NCBI GenBank assembly: GCA_004123355.1 | Contig: SCHM01000001.1 | Coordinates: 7,946,193-8,010,192 of the forward strand | Direction of reading: 5' to 3' | DNA: 64,000 nucleotides | DNA from: Amphirosellinia nigrospora | Taxonomy: Eukaryota > Ascomycota > Sordariomycetes > Xylariales > Xylariaceae | Shown here: piece by piece, positions 50,164 to 61,375 of the stretch | Layout of the letters: each line of letters starts with the position of its first letter | Numbering within the stretch: the stretch's first letter is position 1 | The notes under the pieces: generated by a model | Database searches by the model: none | What the model saw: the letters and a program-made list of their open reading frames with translations, nothing else | Told to the model about the DNA's origin: nothing | Position numbers and translations under genes: made by a program

Positions 50164-51201
50164 GGAAATAAAATGGTGTGAAATGTAAAGCTACGGCTAT
50201 AAATTCTCCAACATATATAAGATTAAACAGCCTACCTAATGTAGGAACAGTTAGGTAGGTAGCCTTACCTAGTAACCCCCTACCTATGCTACCTATCCTA
50301 AACTTACCTCATTGTTCCTGCAACTGCATGAATTCTAGATAGGAGGCCTCAGGTGCTTATCGTCATTGCTGCCTAACTCGATGCACCATTGAGAAGTCTT
50401 TCGCGTTGAGTACCATTTGGCTGTTTTCTTGGCCGGACTCCGGGATAAGTGTTGTCATTGTTAGTACTGTCGTATTAGATACGCGGTCTGTGATGCTCAT
50501 TTATAGCTTGATCAATTCCCGTACTTGCTATAAGACTTGGTAAGAGAGGACGGGAGTTCTAATCTTATTATACGTCTCTTGTACGGTACCTTACGACGCG
50601 AGCCTCATAGGAACCATCCCGCAGCCCTATGTCCCTTTTCTGATGCATCAACATCATCCCCCGCTTATTGGTATATCCAACTTGCTCTCTTTGACTTGTT
50701 TATAGCCACGCTGCCTTCGTTGTTGGGCTTGTCCGCCTGTGTCTTGACAATACGAGCTTCGATATTTGTTTAACGATTCAAGTAGGGGAAATGAATAATT
50801 CGAAGTGGGAGAACACATTGGTAGCCCCTTAGGCACAAGAAGAGGTACGCTCGGGTTTCATGCGATCTCAACCGCTTAAAGCCGGATGTAGCACTGCAGG
50901 TGCTTTTAAGTATTGTACGGCTCTAAGATATAGGTAGGTATGACGTTTATATGTATAGGGCACCTCACTATTCCCGAGCCATGACAAATCACGCTCCTTT
51001 GGGCTAGCACGGGTCAAAAAGTACGTAGATTTGTTGCGGGAGACATCTAGGCGACAACATTACATAAACCCAGCGGTAAACCCAGCGGTGCGCATTCCGA
51101 TACACCGTAACCCATAATACGACGCCAGAGGCGTACAGGTAAAAAAGCGTGGCACTAGGAACTCTCGCGAAGGCTCATAGTCGCCGTCTGCAGGGGTCTA
51201 G
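50164..51201. other. Divergent intergenic region with TAGGTA-type repeats
   Basis: About 1.0 kb between the membrane-protein gene (minus) and the Zn2Cys6 regulator (plus). TAGGTAGGTAG and TACCTAC(C/T) elements cluster at about 50230-50295 and 50930-50942. No gene is seen. Confidence 0.45.
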
Positions 51202-53172
51202 ATGAGTGATGAACGGACTCAAGCTCCGGAGCTCGCAGGGCACGTCCGAACCCGTTTCCCGGGGCCTTAAAGCACACTATACTAACGGGTAAATAATAGG
51301 TTGTTGGACATGTAGGCTGCGACGGAAGAAATGCGATGAGGCGCGCCCCGAGTGCACCGCCTGTGGCGGCCTCGAGATCAGCTGCTATTACAGCGACACC
51401 AAGCCCGAGTGGATGGATGGCGGCGTGCGCGAGAAACAGATGGCAGATGACCTTAAGGTCATGGTGAAGCAAAAGGCGAATGAGAGGCGCGAGCGTAAAT
51501 GGGGACAGTTGCCTACGCCATTAGACTTCTCGCCTACGACGCAGACGCAGACGCAGCAGCAGCGGCAGCAGCAGGAAGAGAGCCAGCCATCGGATCTTCC
51601 GATGTCTGATGCTGGTGATCCGACACCTGGCGAGGATGATGCCGGGGATGCAAACGTCCCCAGCACGGCGTTGAGCAGGACGGTGACAAGCGAGACGTCG
51701 CCGTCCCAGGCGGAAACCAGCACTGCATCGTCGCCGCCGTCGTCGTATGGAGGTCCGATTCATCCCGCCGTGGACTCTTTCCCCGAGAACAAGTCCGAGG
51801 TCGAGGTCAGCTTCACCATGATCTACCTAGATTACGTCGTGCCGTTTCTCTTCCCCTTCTATCGGCCGTGCTTGCTAGAGTCGAGTCGCGGGTGGATGCT
51901 GGTGCTGCTGATGAAGAACCGGGCCTCTTCCACACGGCCTTGTCACTCGCGAACTGCCTGTACGCCGTCTTGCTCGAAAGCATGGACGAGTCGCACGGGC
52001 CATGCAAGCGCGCGAACTTAGCAGAGCTCCAGGCACATCAGGAGATCGCCATCCAGGCACTACAGGAGGATATCAAATCGCTCAACGAGCGCGGCGTCGC
52101 CAACGCGTTCCGCGAAGGCGTCAGCTGCATGCAGAGCATCATCCAGCTCCTCGAGTTCGAGGTCGCCACAGCCAGCACGGCGAACTGGCAAGTCCACCAC
52201 GACGCGGCCGTCGCCATATTCGACCAATTGATGACGCACCACGTGACGACGGCAGACGGTTCTACCACGATAGCGACGACGGCGCCGTGGTCTACCATTC
52301 TGGACCGTATCGGGTTCCCCTTTCGCAGGATCCCGCTGGGGAAAGACCGGATCGTGCTGACCTCCGACCAGTCAGCGTACCAATTCTACACGGCCTATCT
52401 CCTCTGGATCGACATCATCGCCGCGACCGCACACGGGTCCGTGCCACGGCTACAGAAATACCACGCCGAGCTTCTCGACGGGGCCAAGCCCAAGATCGGC
52501 CTCGGGGACTACGTCGGGTGCCACAGCTGGGCGATGCTCGAGATCGTCGAGGTCGCCAAGCTGGCGGCGTGGAAGCGCGAGCAGCAGTCGGCCGGGCGCC
52601 TCTCGATGATCCACCTGGCGCAGAAGGCCTGCGTCATCGAGGCGCGGCTGCGAGAGAAGATGGAGACGCTCGAGTTCTCGGTCGGGGACCGCGCGAGCAA
52701 CATCTACGACCCGTCGGCGCACCACCCGGTGACGCCGTACACGGGCTTCCACGAGATGCTCGCCGGGGCCGAGGCGCAGAAGAGCCAGGCCACGAGCCTG
52801 CACACGCGGATATGGGCGCAGGCGACCATCACGTACCTGCACGTCATCGCGTCCGGGCTGCAGCCCACGCTCCCGGAGATCCGCGCGAGCGTGGAGGCGA
52901 CCATCCAGCTCCTGCGCGCGCTGCCGTCGCCCCTGGCCGTGCGCACCTTGATATGGCCCTTTGCTGTGACGGGCTGTCTGGCCATGACGGAGCAGGAGTC
53001 CTTCTTTGTCGACCTCGTACACAACATGGGCGGCATGCAAGTCTTCGGCACCGTGAGGGAGGCGTTGAGTATCATGCAAAATGTATGGCAGCATAAAGCC
53101 TGTTTGGGCCCGCAGACGTGGGATATAGCGACATGCTTTAGCGTTTTGGGACATTGTTCTTTGCTGGTTTGA
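51202..53172 (+). CDS. Zn2Cys6 transcription factor with fungal-specific domain (Fungal_trans_2 type), one frame break
   Basis: Exon 1 is very short (51202-51253, MSDERTQAPELAGHVRTR), the intron is 46 bp with a TACTAAC branch point, and exon 2 starts at 51300. The binuclear cluster straddles the junction: CWTCRLRRKKCDEARPECTAC then GGLEISC, all six Cys present. A Gln/Ser/Pro-rich linker follows. The regulatory domain includes YLDYVVPFLFPFYRPCLLE and, near the C-terminus, REALSIMQNVWQHK, WDIATCF and LGHCSLLV, the usual end of this family. One base is missing near 51922 (C run before CTCTTCCACACG); with it the product is 641 residues. The C-terminal 1.1 kb is much more G/C-rich than its flanks. 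Its targets are unknown; no obvious cluster adjoins it. Confidence 0.9.
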
Positions 53173-53955
53173 ATTCTGGTTACCCAGGCAGGAGTCGGAG
53201 CACCACACACTACCTGACTTTTGAAGTATGCACTTTTTGGCGCTGATCGATTGATTCTTCATAAAATAACAGGACACAATCAAAATAAAACAAAATACAA
53301 TAATAAATTACATCATCATAATCCGTAAGACTTAAATTAAAACCTTTAAGTATTGGTTTCTTTTTTCGAGTTTAGTAGTGGCTTCAAAGTAGTGGAGTTT
53401 TGGTGATATATAAGGTATGTGCGGTCTTCAATCGCTTCGACTCCTACCCTAGTAGAAAGTCCCTCGTCCCCGCTGAGGTTTAATGCATTTGAACCTCTCA
53501 ACCTTGCATCGACAAGCATGTTTGGGGGTTGAAGTGCTTAATATATCCGTATCGCCTTTCCTCTACCATTGGGAGCCTCCCCAAAGATGAGGGCTTGCAA
53601 CCACGTATGTATTCAAGATATGGACTGAAACAGTCTCGATGGAGAGCTGGCACTTTGAGAACTACTGCATATTTATATACTATACTAGAAGCCTGATTCT
53701 AGCATCATATTCGATGGACGTCGAGGCTCACATTATGGCGGCGTTTTGTTCAAGTAAAATTTTGATCAACTAATTAAACGATGCCAATATATGCCCTCGA
53801 ACAAGTTTGAAAATGCTCGATTGTACACTTTTTGCTAGCCGCAGAAAAGACAAGACAGGTTGGTATTCATGAAACTGCCTGTACTGAATACCAACAAAAC
53901 CAGCTCACACCAATTCCCCGTAAACGCCCTGTTCCATTCATAATGCTCACCGTGC
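53173..53955. other. Convergent 3' intergenic region, no gene seen
   Basis: About 0.8 kb, A/T-rich, between the Zn2Cys6 regulator and STI1. Nothing recognisable. Confidence 0.45.
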
Positions 53956-55959
53956 TCATCGGCCACCGACGCGAATAACGCCAGCAGCTATTAGCTTGCG
54001 GATGTTGCTTGCTACACCAGGATTCCGCATATGCTCCTGAAGCGCGGCAGGATCGGACTGAGCCTGCTGAAGGATAGATTGCATGACAGGATCCTGCATG
54101 ATGCTCATGATCTGGACAAGAAATATTAGTACGCTGTTACAATGGGGACAGGTTGCCATGTAGCTCGTCTAGGTCGCTACTCACCTCTGGGTCCTTCATC
54201 AAGCGCTCTCGCGTCTGTTCCTCGGTCTCGTTCTCCCGTGCTGCGTACATGGCTTGCAGAGCCTTCTGCTGTTGCTGGTCGATTTCGCGCGCGTTAGCGC
54301 CGTTATGATGAGTATTATCGATCTCGGTAGCCTCATTGCATGCATCAATGCACTCAGAATACTTGCGCATGCCAAAGTAGATCTGCGCTTTTCGGATGTA
54401 GGCACGGATGAATTTGGGATCTTTCTTGATTGCAATGTTACAGTCATCGAGCGCACTGGGAAATTCGAAAAGCTTAACGAAAGCCGCGGCACGATTGCCG
54501 TACCCGCGAGGATCCTCTGGGGCACGCTTGATCATCTCGGAATACGCAGCAACAGCGCCGGGGAAGTCTTGCTCTTTGAATTTCTTGTTGCCTTCTTCAC
54601 GTGCCTCTTCAGCCTTGGCTGGATCGATGTACGCTTGCTTGGTGGCTTCAATGTTCTTGCGCTCAGCGGCTCGAAGCTTATTTACCGTGTCGGGGGTTCG
54701 GTGTTCCGTCAGAGATTTCCGGTAGTTCTCAACGGCCAACGGTAAGTCGCCCATCTTCTCGTAAGCAGATCCGATACGAGCGTAGGACTTGGCAATCATC
54801 TTGAAGTCGGCGTAGATCAAACGGCCTTCATCGATAGCTTTGGTGCACGCATCAATACATGCCTGATAGTCACCCTTCTCGAATTGGGCTGCGCCTAGGT
54901 TGTTCAAGTAAGTGATGTCTTTGTGTAGTTCCCAAGCCTTGGTGTAATGTGCGATAGCTTCGTCAAAGTTTCGCTTCTTGTAATTCTCCGTGCCCAATGC
55001 CTTCTCTTTATCGGCCTCTTCTTTTGCTTTCTTCTTCTCTAAGGCTTCCTCATCTACCTCCGGCTCCGGCTCCGGTTCCGGCTCAGGGGCTTTGGCCGGT
55101 GTAGGTTTGGAGGCAGGTTGTGATGGTTTTAGATCAGGCATCTCGACATCTTCCTCTGCCTCTTGAGCGCCAGAGGATGATGCGCCAGGAACATCACCAG
55201 GCATTCGCATGTCCATATCTACACCCATAGCAACACCTAAAACCTGAATCATTCTAGGGTCGCTAAAAAGATCCTGAGTGTTCTGGGGGTTTCTCTGCAA
55301 TGCCTGAACTTTGGCGATGAAGGAAGGATCAGAGAAATAACCGCTCGTCTTTGGGTTGTTCATGAGCTTTTGAAGCAAGTTAGGATCGCTGAACATGTTG
55401 CCCAGCCCTCCCATCGGATCGCCTCCAGGGAAGCCGCCAGCGCCTATCCATGTCAGTAAAACCTCGGCTACGGCATGCGTTAGATGTCTACGTACTAGCT
55501 TCCTCTTGTTCAATCGCCCTCTTGACAGATGCTAGGGAGCTCTTCAGACCGGCATTGTTAGGATCAAGCTTTAGACCCTCTTCATAAGCGTCGACAGCAC
55601 CAAGCAAGTCACCGGAGCCGTGAAGGGCTGCACCCTTACGTCCCCAGCCTCGCGGCCAGTCGGGCTTGACCTGTGTCGTCTTCTCAGCATCCGTTAGGGC
55701 ACTAGTCCAAGCCTTTTCGAGGCGTAGGCAGCAGAGCGATTGCTGTAGAGGACGTGGTTTTCGGGGGCCAGCTCGATGGCTTTGGTGAAAGCGTCTCTGG
55801 CAAAGTGTCAGCTGGTTAAATATGCAGAGGAAATCGAGAAGCTATAAGGAGGTTTCTAGACGGAATACAGTGATGAGAGTAGACTCACATGGCCTCGTCG
55901 AAGTTCTTTGCGGCCATGGCATTGTTGCCCAAGGTCTTGAGCTCGTCTGCGGACGCCAT
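53956..55959 (-). CDS. sti1: STI1/HOP Hsp70-Hsp90 co-chaperone, four exons, one frame break
   Basis: Cytosolic adaptor that hands client proteins from Hsp70 to Hsp90. Exons are 55959-55889, 55796-55496, 55443-54185 and 54111-53956. Domain order is TPR1 (residues about 5-110), a first STI1/DP repeat (GGLGNMFSDPNLLQKLMNNP), a charged linker with a PEPEPEPEPEVDEE run, TPR2A and TPR2B (from GTENYKKRNFDEAIAHYTKA to YSECIDACNEATEID), and a second DP repeat ending VIRVGGR. One A is missing from the run matching plus 55714-55717; with it TPR1 reads RSAAYASKKAWTSALTDAEK and the total is 595 residues, the usual length. The break sits in a highly conserved gene, which argues for a sequence error. It is divergent from the RPC34 gene. 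Confidence 0.95.
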
Positions 55960-56677
55960 CACGTTGGTGGGGGGGCGGACAGACGATTTTAGGTAGGTGT
56001 GATGAATGGATAGGTTTACGAAGTACAGACTCGCCAAAGAGTCACAACAAGAATGGGTGGTAGGTAAAACTTTGGGAGAATACCAAATGTCTTGTTTGGT
56101 GGACAAGCAACGGGTTGCCTGGCAGAAATATACTACTGGCAGGGCTGAGGGCGGAAGTTCGAGAGCTTTCTATGCGGGCTAGGTCGGCGTTGGTGGGGTT
56201 GCGGTGCGTGGTCGCTATGCAAAACTGCTTCCGGCGACAGCCCAGCGCTAATAATGCTATTTAGTGGAGAAACAGCGGCTGATAGGGACAGAAACACTGT
56301 AAGAGATACTGTGTGCCGCACAGTATAAGGTGCGCCGAGGCGCGATAAGAGCTCCTAGTTAGCGATAAAGAAATATTTCTACCGGGGGTTGCTTCTCCTT
56401 CTGGTTCGCATCGCGGGCAGAGAGTACCTAAACTTATACATCGATAGGTCAAATGACAGGTCTGCTCTTCGTCTGTGTTAAACCTCACGCTCGTAATAGA
56501 CAAGTCATGATATAAGGGTTTTTGTCTTGATGCTGGTCACCCAATTAGGCTTTTTGGCCAAATCTTACCGCCTCCCGGCATTCGATCTGGCGCTTTACCA
56601 CGTCTTTGCGCAGGCACGGCGCCAGCAGCGCGTGACTCACAACCTCGCCACAACGACGACACAATACATACGCAAAG
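55960..56677. promoter_or_regulatory. Divergent promoter region, STI1 / RPC34
   Basis: About 0.72 kb between two outward-facing housekeeping genes. Possible heat-shock-type GAA/TTC triplets occur (for example TTCGAGAGCTTTC near 56158), but I cannot call a site with confidence. Confidence 0.4.
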
Positions 56678-57875
56678 ATGGATGAACAAACCTCATCTCT
56701 GAAGGGGAAACTATATGCAGCCTGCGAGGAGGCTTGCAGCAGTGATCCCGACCGACTTTTCACCCAGGAAGATCTCACAGCCCTCGATGTCATCCCGCCG
56801 AAAGATATCAAGAAGTTGTTACAGCTTATTCAAATCCTAACAAACGAACGCTTATTCGCGCCGGTTCATCTTCACAGCGGTCTAGCATGGCGACTGCGCC
56901 CCGAAGCAGAGGCCGCAAAGTGAGTTACTACCTTAAACTGTTGATATCAATATCTCAATTGTCGTGCTGTGCTGATCTAATTACTCCCTACTGTAGATAC
57001 AAGCAACTCACTAGCCATGATCAAGTGTTGGTCTATGAGATTATCGATGCTGCCGGTGCCGAGGGCGCCTGGCAGCAAGATATCAAGCGACGACTAAACG
57101 TCCAGGACAACGCTTTGCGAAAAGCGCTCAAGGAGCTTGAAACCAAACGGCTCGTTGCCCAGTTCACGACCGTCGAGAACATCTCTAAGAAGATGTGGAT
57201 TAAGGCCAACATCAAGCCATCATCTCGAGCCACCGGCGGTCCATGGTACACTGACCAATTTCTCGACGAAGCATTCATCGAAGCGTTGCAGAGTGTCGTA
57301 ATGAGCTTTATTAAGAACCGGGGCAGTTACTTGAGTAAGGGAGACAGGGGTGCCAGAAGCATGAGTCCCGTCCTGCCTAAGAAGGGCGTCATCAACGGCG
57401 CTGCATCCGAAGCCGCTATCAAAAGTAAAAAGCGCACAGTAGATGCCATCTCGAAAGATGATGCTCTGGCAGTAGCGCTGCCGGCAAAATTCCGAAAGAC
57501 CGTACGCATACCTTTACCGGCCGGGTACATAGAATATCCCACAACTGAGGAGATCACAGCCGGTATCCAGGCAGCAGAAGTTGCCAAGGGTCAACCCCTC
57601 AAGCAGGAGCATGTGCAAGAACTTATCAACGTCCTTGTATGGGATAACCGCGTCGAAGAAATCCGTATGGGTAGTAGAATCGGCTATCGTGCGGTCCGTA
57701 TCGCCAAGCAGAACCCATCCTTATATTCGAAACCAGGAGACGAAGACTTTTGGGAGGCACGCAGTAATGGACTTACAACAGTTCCATGTGGCAAATGCCC
57801 TGTTTTTGATCTCTGTGAAGAAGGTGGCCCGGTTTGGGCCGGGGTTGTGAATATTTCGATCAGTGGTTAGCATAG
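56678..57875 (+). CDS. rpc34: RNA polymerase III subunit RPC6/RPC34, two exons, one frame break at the C-terminus
   Basis: Subunit of the RPC82/34/31 subcomplex needed for promoter opening by Pol III in the nucleus. Exon 1 is 56678-56919 and exon 2 starts at 56997. Tandem winged-helix domains are visible: an N-terminal one ending VHLHSGLAWRLRPE, then YKQLTSHDQVLVYEIIDAAG and ALRKALKELETKRLV. The C-terminal iron-sulfur motif starts CGKCPVFDLC. In the frame as written the protein ends GVVNISISG; one added base near 57843 gives CEYFDQWLA with its stop at 57873-57875. That restores the fourth Cys at the spacing known for the family (positions i, i+3, i+9, i+20) and a length of 373 residues. Confidence 0.95.
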
Positions 57876-58380
57876 CCTACCCAGTATAGCCAGATTTCTA
57901 CGATCAGAGTAGACATCATTGTTGGGTGGGGCTGGACAACTTGAATTATGCATGGCAATGGCGTTCAATAGTGGATGTAGAGCGAAGGCTCTTTTGGGAA
58001 ATAGCGCGGCTTAGGCGTTGGGAGACACTGCCATTGATTGTTACGTGCACAAAGTTACAATATCCTTAACTTACTTATGTATTGTGAAATAAATTTACAA
58101 TAATTATTTACAACACTAGTCAGACGTTTCAATTGAGCTTCACAGTATATAGGATCTAGAGTATTGAAACTCTGGCCAATTGAATTGCGGAGCAATATAG
58201 AAAGGCGACAATGGGAATGTTTTGATATTCGCAGCTATTTTGGCTAGTCTCCTAGGTACCTCCCCAACCACATTGTGTGACCTAGTTCATCTACCACGGC
58301 AGAAGAGCAAAACATTGCGACAATAAGCGCTAACTTGAGATGTTACAGGCGGTCAGGATGTGACTGCTTGCGTTGTCCCT
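57876..58380. other. Convergent 3' intergenic region, no gene seen
   Basis: About 0.5 kb, A/T-rich. A CCTAGGTACC palindrome-like motif lies at 58251-58260. Confidence 0.45.
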
Positions 58381-59302
58381 TTATAGGACACCGCTGTCGA
58401 CGATGGTGGGGCGCTTGCCATACTTAACGGCACCGCTCTGGGAACCAGTAGCCTCGATGGCCTTGACGATATCCATACCATTGCCCGTGACCTCGCCAAA
58501 AACGACATGGCGGCTGTCCAACCAGGGAGTCTTAACAGTGGTGATAAAGAATTGTGATCCGTTTCTGAACACCGAAGTTAATTACTTTGTTCACTTGCGT
58601 TACGAAATCGAATTCACATCCATGTTTGTTCAAACTGAATGCAATACTGAATGTAACTTACGTGTTGGGGCCAGCGTTGGCCATGGACAGGATGCCAGGG
58701 GTAGTGTGCTTGAGTTGGAAGTTCTCATCGGCGAACTTCTCACCGTAGATGGACTTGCCACCAGTGCCCTATACAATGGTTAACTATTGTGAAGCTCGCA
58801 ATCGTCGGTAATCAAGGTGTGCCTACGTTGCCACGGGTGAAGTCACCACCCTGGAGCATGAAATCGGGGATGATGCGGTGGAAGGCGGAGCCCTTGTAGC
58901 CGAAACCCTTCTCGCCGGTGCAGAGAGCGCGGAAGTTCTCAGCAGTCTTAGGAACAACCTTGTCGTAGAGCAAGAACTCAAGACGGCCCGACTGATCTAT
59001 GTTTTGAGAGTCTTGTAAGCTTCGCGGCATTTAAGGGGTCCAACGGTCGATGGAAGACAAGCAAGGAAGCTTATGGGGGGACATGGTGCATTCAAGAATG
59101 CTTAGAAGAAGCGCAGATTCACCAGTTGCCGCAATAGGCAACACAGAAAGTGAACGCGAGAGGTGTTAGGAGGATGGGCTGCGGAGCTGAGGGATAGCAA
59201 GGCTGACTTACCCTTGACGGTAGCAGTAGGACGGCCGTTCTCCATGACAGGGCCCTGCCAGGTGAGGTCGAAGTAGACCTTGGTGGTTCCGTGCTGGCTC
59301 AT
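58381..59302 (-). CDS. Cyclophilin A-type peptidyl-prolyl isomerase, four exons
   Basis: Cytosolic proline isomerase and target of cyclosporin A. Exons are 59302-59212, 58996-58827, 58768-58662 and 58564-58381, giving 183 residues with no correction needed. Active-site and drug-binding residues are visible: [18 protein letters not shown] (catalytic Arg, Phe and Gln), [15 protein letters not shown] across the third junction, and [12 protein letters not shown] with the cyclosporin-binding Trp and His. An N-terminal lead [18 protein letters not shown], longer than in human cyclophilin A, is common in filamentous fungi. No organelle-targeting peptide is seen in this form. It is divergent from the epsin gene. 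Confidence 0.96.
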
Positions 59303-61375
59303 GGTTGCGGTGGACGCGGAAAAGAAGCGAGCAGAGAATTGATTTGTGAAGGCGGGTGTGGAAGTGGTTGCTGGCTTAGTGACGAACTGAGGCCGGAAAG
59401 TTGTTGTTTTAGTAGAAGAGAGGGGGAAGAAACGCCGCCGCGGGGCAGAACTTTGAAGAAAGGGATCTGCTCATCTGGAAGGAGGGGTTAGCTGCTCTAG
59501 CTTTTCTGGCCAATGATATCATAGAACAGTGCTATGCTGGGTCTCAGGGGGGCGTAGGGAGGGCGGTGGAGCCTGGTACAGGAGGGGTGTGGGCGAGGGA
59601 GGGTACCAAAGGGATAGTAGTAAATGGCAAGTAGAAGGAGGTACACATGGAGAGGTGATTGCCGGCAAATACTTTGTGTGGGGGCAGCCGGGCACAAGCA
59701 AGCAACCAAGCAAGCAAGGAGATCCAGCAGCAGGTCAACGAAGGTACCATGGTGCGGACAGATGCTTGAACCACGCAGTCCAACAAGTACCTAGGGAAGC
59801 ATGTCGGTGGCTGACATGCTTGCAGGAACATGCAGCAAGAATTGGAATAGAACCAGTTGATCAATGGCTTTGTTGCCTCTCAGGTTTGCGCCATTTGCAT
59901 GGATATACGCACTTTCGGTTCCTGACTTCTTGAGCCAACCCACTAGGCTATGCTCTCTAAAGGAGTAAAAGAGACCCATTCCGCTAGGACAGCAATGGAT
60001 AATGAATAGGATACATGGTATTAAAGCTATAAGTAAGTAGACAGTAAGGAGGCTCTTGTGTTCTTGTGCTTTCTGTGGTTGGCCGATGCTGGTGGCGTTG
60101 CTCATTCTTTTAGATTACCCAGACATCTTTTGCAATGCCTTTCCTGGGGAAGCTAAGCTCGCTGAAGCTATGCTCCTCTAGGGTGTATTTTCGTGTCTTT
60201 GGGGTTCCTATAGGGTTCCTATAGGGTATGCCAATTGCAAGTTTCGTATGATCAACCCGTGTTGCGTTTGAGAGCCACCAGACATGCCGCAACACACCCT
60301 TCACACAGGGGAATTTGTTCAACTTTTGTTCAACTATGCAAACCAATAGCAGGAAAGAAAAGGTTGACCGGATCTCTCCGGCGGGGGCGTTTGGGTAGGA
60401 TATTCACTCGATATTCTCTAAAGTGATCTCCACACAGCCATCAGGATGTGAAAAGCTCTATACTTGTATACGTAGCAGTCTGTAATTAAGACCAACTTGC
60501 AACACTGCTGTTGTACAGCTAATAAAGCTCAATTGGAAACATTGAGAGCTGGCAACTTGCCTAGAGCGATCGAGGGTTTTTGATTATGTAGCATGAATCG
60601 AGTGTCTTATCACACAAGGAAAAGGGTTATACATACCTTGAAAACACACGGATTATGGATTCGGCATAAATATACGAGAGGATTCGATACAATCAATGCT
60701 GCAATGTACAATATAAGGGCTTTCTGGTTCACAATGGCCACCTATATTCTGTTTAGTTGGACGGAGGGAAATTTTTCTCTAGATTGATCGAGATAACTCC
60801 TCCCTATGAGAAGACATGTGCTGGCCACGGGACCCGCACGCGTTAGGTAATGGAGCCCCTCCCGCTTAGCATGGCCACGCTTTTAGATGCATAAGCAGTA
60901 TTAGGTACCTACCGAGGATAGGTATCTTGGTACGGTTAGGTAAATGGCGGGGCCCGCTGGGCACCACATCCATGGATGCAACCTTGGCATCAAACCCTTA
61001 GAGCTATCAGAAATAGCAAATACCAAAGGAGATACATATTTAAGAATTAGAAATATACAGATCTTGCGCTGTAGGCAGACACGTAGGTATTATTGATTAC
61101 CTAGGAACCCATGGTACCTATCTCTCATGTCCCGATATTAGATTAATAGCTCAGATCAGCATTTGTACGAACTTAAGCATACGTCAGATCCACTGTTGCC
61201 ACGTGACTCCACCTCAGCACTGACCCCATGCCAGTCCTCTGTCGGCGAAGCAAGCAGACAGTGCCGCCAGCTCCAAGAGGGCTACAATATACGTATTTCG
61301 TTTCTGGTCGTCGCCCAACGTTACTATACTATATACCCCTTTCCTACCAGCACCTCACCTAAGCGCCCTGTCACG
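59303..61375. promoter_or_regulatory. 2.1-kb divergent region, cyclophilin / epsin
   Basis: Promoters of two outward-facing genes. The part next to cyclophilin is purine-rich on the plus strand (59300-59640), typical of pyrimidine-rich tracts upstream of highly expressed fungal genes on the coding strand. TACCTA/TAGGTA motifs lie at about 60903-60940 and 61083-61120. No gene is seen. Confidence 0.45.

Noticed and set aside
52002-53096. Long plus-strand open frame (364 codons) rich in Arg, His and Ala
   Set aside because: Shadow of the Zn2Cys6 regulator in a G/C-rich region; composition is unlike a protein and it overlaps the conserved frame.
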